NCBI GenBank assembly: GCA_028287885.1
Contig: JAQBOT010000123.1
Location: 1-6,983 of the forward strand
Length of the DNA: 6,983 nucleotides
DNA from: Pedobacter sp.
GTDB taxonomy: Bacteria > Bacteroidota > Bacteroidia > Sphingobacteriales > Sphingobacteriaceae
Reading direction: 5' to 3'
Below the pieces are notes generated by a model. It was not told the DNA's origin. It was given only the letters and a program-made list of their open reading frames with translations, and did not search any database. The position numbers were made by a program, and so were the translations under genes. Positions 4,977 through 6,983 of the stretch are shown piece after piece (the first letter of the stretch is position 1; each line of letters opens with the position of its first letter).

Positions 4977-6602
4977 TTGAATATCACAGAGACATATAGT
5001 CGTGAAAAAATTGTCGCGCTCTTGCAATCGCGGAGAGAGTCGTCGAAGCCAATAAATACTTCGGCAGACAGCAACATAAGCGACCAAGAAATCTCTGTTT
5101 TGCTTAACGAACTTCAGATCTTTCAGATGGAGCTCGAGATGCAAAATGTTGAGCTTAAAGCATCTTACAGAATGTTGGAAGAGGAACGGGCTAAGCTATC
5201 CGGGTTTTTCAATCAGGCTCCTGTAGGATATTTCATCCTTGATGATCATGGTACTGTGGACGAAGCAAATCAAACCGGTGCTGAACTTTTTAATGTCTCC
5301 AAGAACAACTTACTAGGTAAGAACTTTCAAACGTTCATTGCAGCAGAACATGTCGAAGCTTTTTATAACTTCCTACAAACGATTCAAACAAACGCCAACA
5401 GGCAATTTCTTGAGATCAAGTTGTCTTTTAACAATGTGGATTTCTATGCGCGAATAGAAGGCGTTTCTATAACAAATGTTTTCACAGACAAATCCCAGTT
5501 TTATATTACTGTTGTTGATATTACCGAAAGCAAGAATGCCCAGCAGAAGTTGATGGATACAAGTGAACGCTTAACTATGACTTTGAAGGCATCGTCAACC
5601 GGTACCTGGAGCATGCACGTTGATGAAAACCTGATTTTTCTTGATGAATTCAGTTGCCAGATCTTTCAGATACAGCCATGGGAGTTTGATGGAAAGATTA
5701 AGAGTTTCATCGAACTTATTCACCTAGATGATCAAGCCATCGCCAGACAAAGCTTTGTTAATGCAGCTAAAAACGGTGTTAGAATTGACCTTGAGTTCAA
5801 AATCAGAACCAAAGATGGCACCTTGAAAGTCTTGTACGTCCAAGGTCAGGAAATTCAAAGTTTCCAGGCAAGGAACTACTTCGCAGGAATTCTTATGGAC
5901 ATAACGGAGCGGAAACGGCTTGAACGGGATGCCGAGGCAGCTCGTAGAGAACGGGAACGGCTCATTCTTTCTGCAACCCTTATTGCACAGGAGAAAGAGC
6001 GAAGCCGAATAAGCATCGCCCTACACGATAGCATATGTCAGATATTATATGGCATCAGGCTAAATCTTCAAACTATTCAAAGGTCCAATCCGGGGAATGT
6101 TCAGTTTGGAAACGTAAATAAACTTCTTGATCAGGCTATTCAGGAAACACGTGAAATCTCTTACGAACTAACGCCTTCGGTGCTGCGTGACTTCGGATTT
6201 ATTGCAGGAATACAAGAAATGGCTCATCGTTTAAGCGTTCCTGGCTTCAATATCCGAACGAAAATTGAGACTGACCTTAATTTCTTTGATGAAGACAAAC
6301 AATTATACCTTTTTAGAATTATACAAGAGTTAATAAACAACTGCATTAAACATGCCGAGGCTTCCGTTGCAGAAATTAAGATATTTTCCGAAGAGGATTC
6401 TGTGAAACTTGTGTTTTCTGACAATGGTAAAGGCTTTGATTACAATGTTAATAAGGAATTGATAAAGGGCTCGGGCTTAAGAAGTATAATGAACCGAATA
6501 TTTTTATTAAATGGCAACATGAATGTTGAGAGTTCCGATAAAGGAACCACTATAACAATAAAGATAAAACAGGCAAATGAAATTGATGGAATAGTTGGTT
6601 AA
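4977..6602 (+). CDS. Double-PAS sensor histidine kinase, HisKA_3 (NarX/NreB-like) type
   Basis: This 541-residue protein has no membrane segment, so it is probably a cytosolic sensor. In order: an N-terminal helical segment with LQIFQMELEMQNVEL (46-60), common in Bacteroidetes PAS kinases; PAS 1 (about 73-185, ending VVDITESK); PAS 2 (about 190-315, ending MDITERKRLE); a coiled linker; the HisKA_3 dimerisation helix with ERSRISIALHDSICQ (341-355), where His350 is the phosphate acceptor; and the ATPase domain with N box ELINNCIKHAEA (451-462), G1 DNGKGFD (482-488) and G2 GSGLRSI (498-504). All key residues for an active kinase are present. No cofactor-binding residue is obvious in either PAS domain, so the signal is unknown. 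The start used is TTG, because the frame has no ATG between an in-frame TAA (4905-4907) and residue 51. ATT at 4920 is a less likely alternative. A NarL-type partner follows after 44 bases. Confidence 0.9.
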   Translation: MNITETYSREKIVALLQSRRESSKPINTSADSNISDQEISVLLNELQIFQMELEMQNVELKASYRMLEEERAKLSGFFNQAPVGYFILDDHGTVDEANQTGAELFNVSKNNLLGKNFQTFIAAEHVEAFYNFLQTIQTNANRQFLEIKLSFNNVDFYARIEGVSITNVFTDKSQFYITVVDITESKNAQQKLMDTSERLTMTLKASSTGTWSMHVDENLIFLDEFSCQIFQIQPWEFDGKIKSFIELIHLDDQAIARQSFVNAAKNGVRIDLEFKIRTKDGTLKVLYVQGQEIQSFQARNYFAGILMDITERKRLERDAEAARRERERLILSATLIAQEKERSRISIALHDSICQILYGIRLNLQTIQRSNPGNVQFGNVNKLLDQAIQETREISYELTPSVLRDFGFIAGIQEMAHRLSVPGFNIRTKIETDLNFFDEDKQLYLFRIIQELINNCIKHAEASVAEIKIFSEEDSVKLVFSDNGKGFDYNVNKELIKGSGLRSIMNRIFLLNGNMNVESSDKGTTITIKIKQANEIDGIVG

Positions 6603-6646
6603 CAAATTCATTTTAATATATTCAATTAGAAATAAAAACACTAAAA

Positions 6647-6983
6647 ATGATACAAGTACTATTGGCAGAAGATCACAACATTGTTCGAAATGGCATTAAG
6701 ATGTTATTGGCATCAGATAAAGAGATCAATGTTGCCGGAGAAGCTACGAATGGAAGGGAGGCATTAGACTACGTCGCTAAAAATCCGTCCATCGATGTTA
6801 TATTGGCCGATATTAACATGCCTGAACTTGATGGAATATCGCTTATTAAAGAGGTAAAAGCCATTAATCCGGACATCCGCGTTGTGATTTTATCCATGCA
6901 TGATAATGAGAAATATGTTTCGCAGGCTTTCGTTGAAGGTGCTTCCGGCTATTTGCTGAAAAGTGTTAGTGCAGACGAGATGA
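6647..6983 (+). CDS. NarL/FixJ-family response regulator, cut by window end
   Basis: The first 112 residues are visible and form nearly all of a receiver domain. The N-terminus is MIQVLLAEDHNIVRNG, with the acidic pair Glu8/Asp9, phosphoacceptor Asp55 in LADINMPELDG, switch Ser83 in ILSMHD, and Tyr102/Lys105 in GYLLK. The AEDHxxVR pattern and the GASGYLLKS block are characteristic of NarL/LuxR-type regulators, so a C-terminal LuxR helix-turn-helix DNA-binding domain is expected just beyond the window. That part is inference. The gene follows its HisKA_3 kinase by 44 AT-rich bases without a terminator, so the two are almost certainly co-transcribed, and His350 of the kinase most likely passes phosphate to Asp55. 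No Shine-Dalgarno sequence is present. The ATG at 6647 gives the canonical start of the family. Confidence 0.93.
   Translation, partial: MIQVLLAEDHNIVRNGIKMLLASDKEINVAGEATNGREALDYVAKNPSIDVILADINMPELDGISLIKEVKAINPDIRVVILSMHDNEKYVSQAFVEGASGYLLKSVSADEM

Overview
The window comes from a Bacteroidetes-type bacterium, most likely a Sphingobacteriaceae/Chitinophagaceae-like soil or water lineage (inference). Four things point that way: AT-rich DNA; mostly no Shine-Dalgarno sequences before the genes; a good match to the Bacteroidetes -7 promoter element (TAnnTTTG) ahead of the histidine kinase; and the style of the proteins, namely an AlgI-type MBOAT beginning MLFNSL, a PAS kinase with an ELQ..QMELEMQN helix, and a NarL-type regulator beginning MIQVLLAEDH. 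All genes supported here read on the plus strand.

Layout: (1) 1-56 is the 3' part of a tRNA-Leu with anticodon GAG, cut by the window edge. (2) 219-1655 and 1658-2560 are a tightly spaced pair: an AlgI/DltB-like membrane O-acyltransferase (MBOAT) and a membrane-anchored SGNH-type protein with the GNSHS and DxxH catalytic blocks. Together they look like a module that moves acyl groups (probably acetyl) across the membrane onto a surface or exported glycan. (3) 2561-3304 is a 744-base gene-poor gap. It holds a possible decayed minus-strand coding remnant, an imperfect 23-base direct repeat, and a cluster of TACGTG-type motifs. (4) 3305-4645 is a GT4-family (sucrose-phosphate-synthase-like) glycosyltransferase with several altered donor-site positions and a possible stem that would hide its ribosome binding site. 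(5) 4646-4976 is a regulatory-looking gap with an interrupted stem-loop and a good Bacteroidetes promoter match. (6) 4977-6602 and 6647-6983 are a two-component pair: a soluble double-PAS histidine kinase of the HisKA_3/NarX type and a NarL/FixJ-family response regulator, truncated by the window end.

Functionally, the window looks like cell-surface glycan work (acylation plus sugar transfer) beside a cytosolic sensor system. The sequence does not show that the kinase pair controls the glycan genes. I see no CRISPR array, insertion sequence, toxin-antitoxin pair or phage gene, and no clear evidence of a wholly new system. The most useful leads are the glycosyltransferase donor-site substitutions, the paired sequence that masks its ribosome binding site, the odd kinase start with an in-frame upstream mini-ORF, and the coding-like debris in the large gap.
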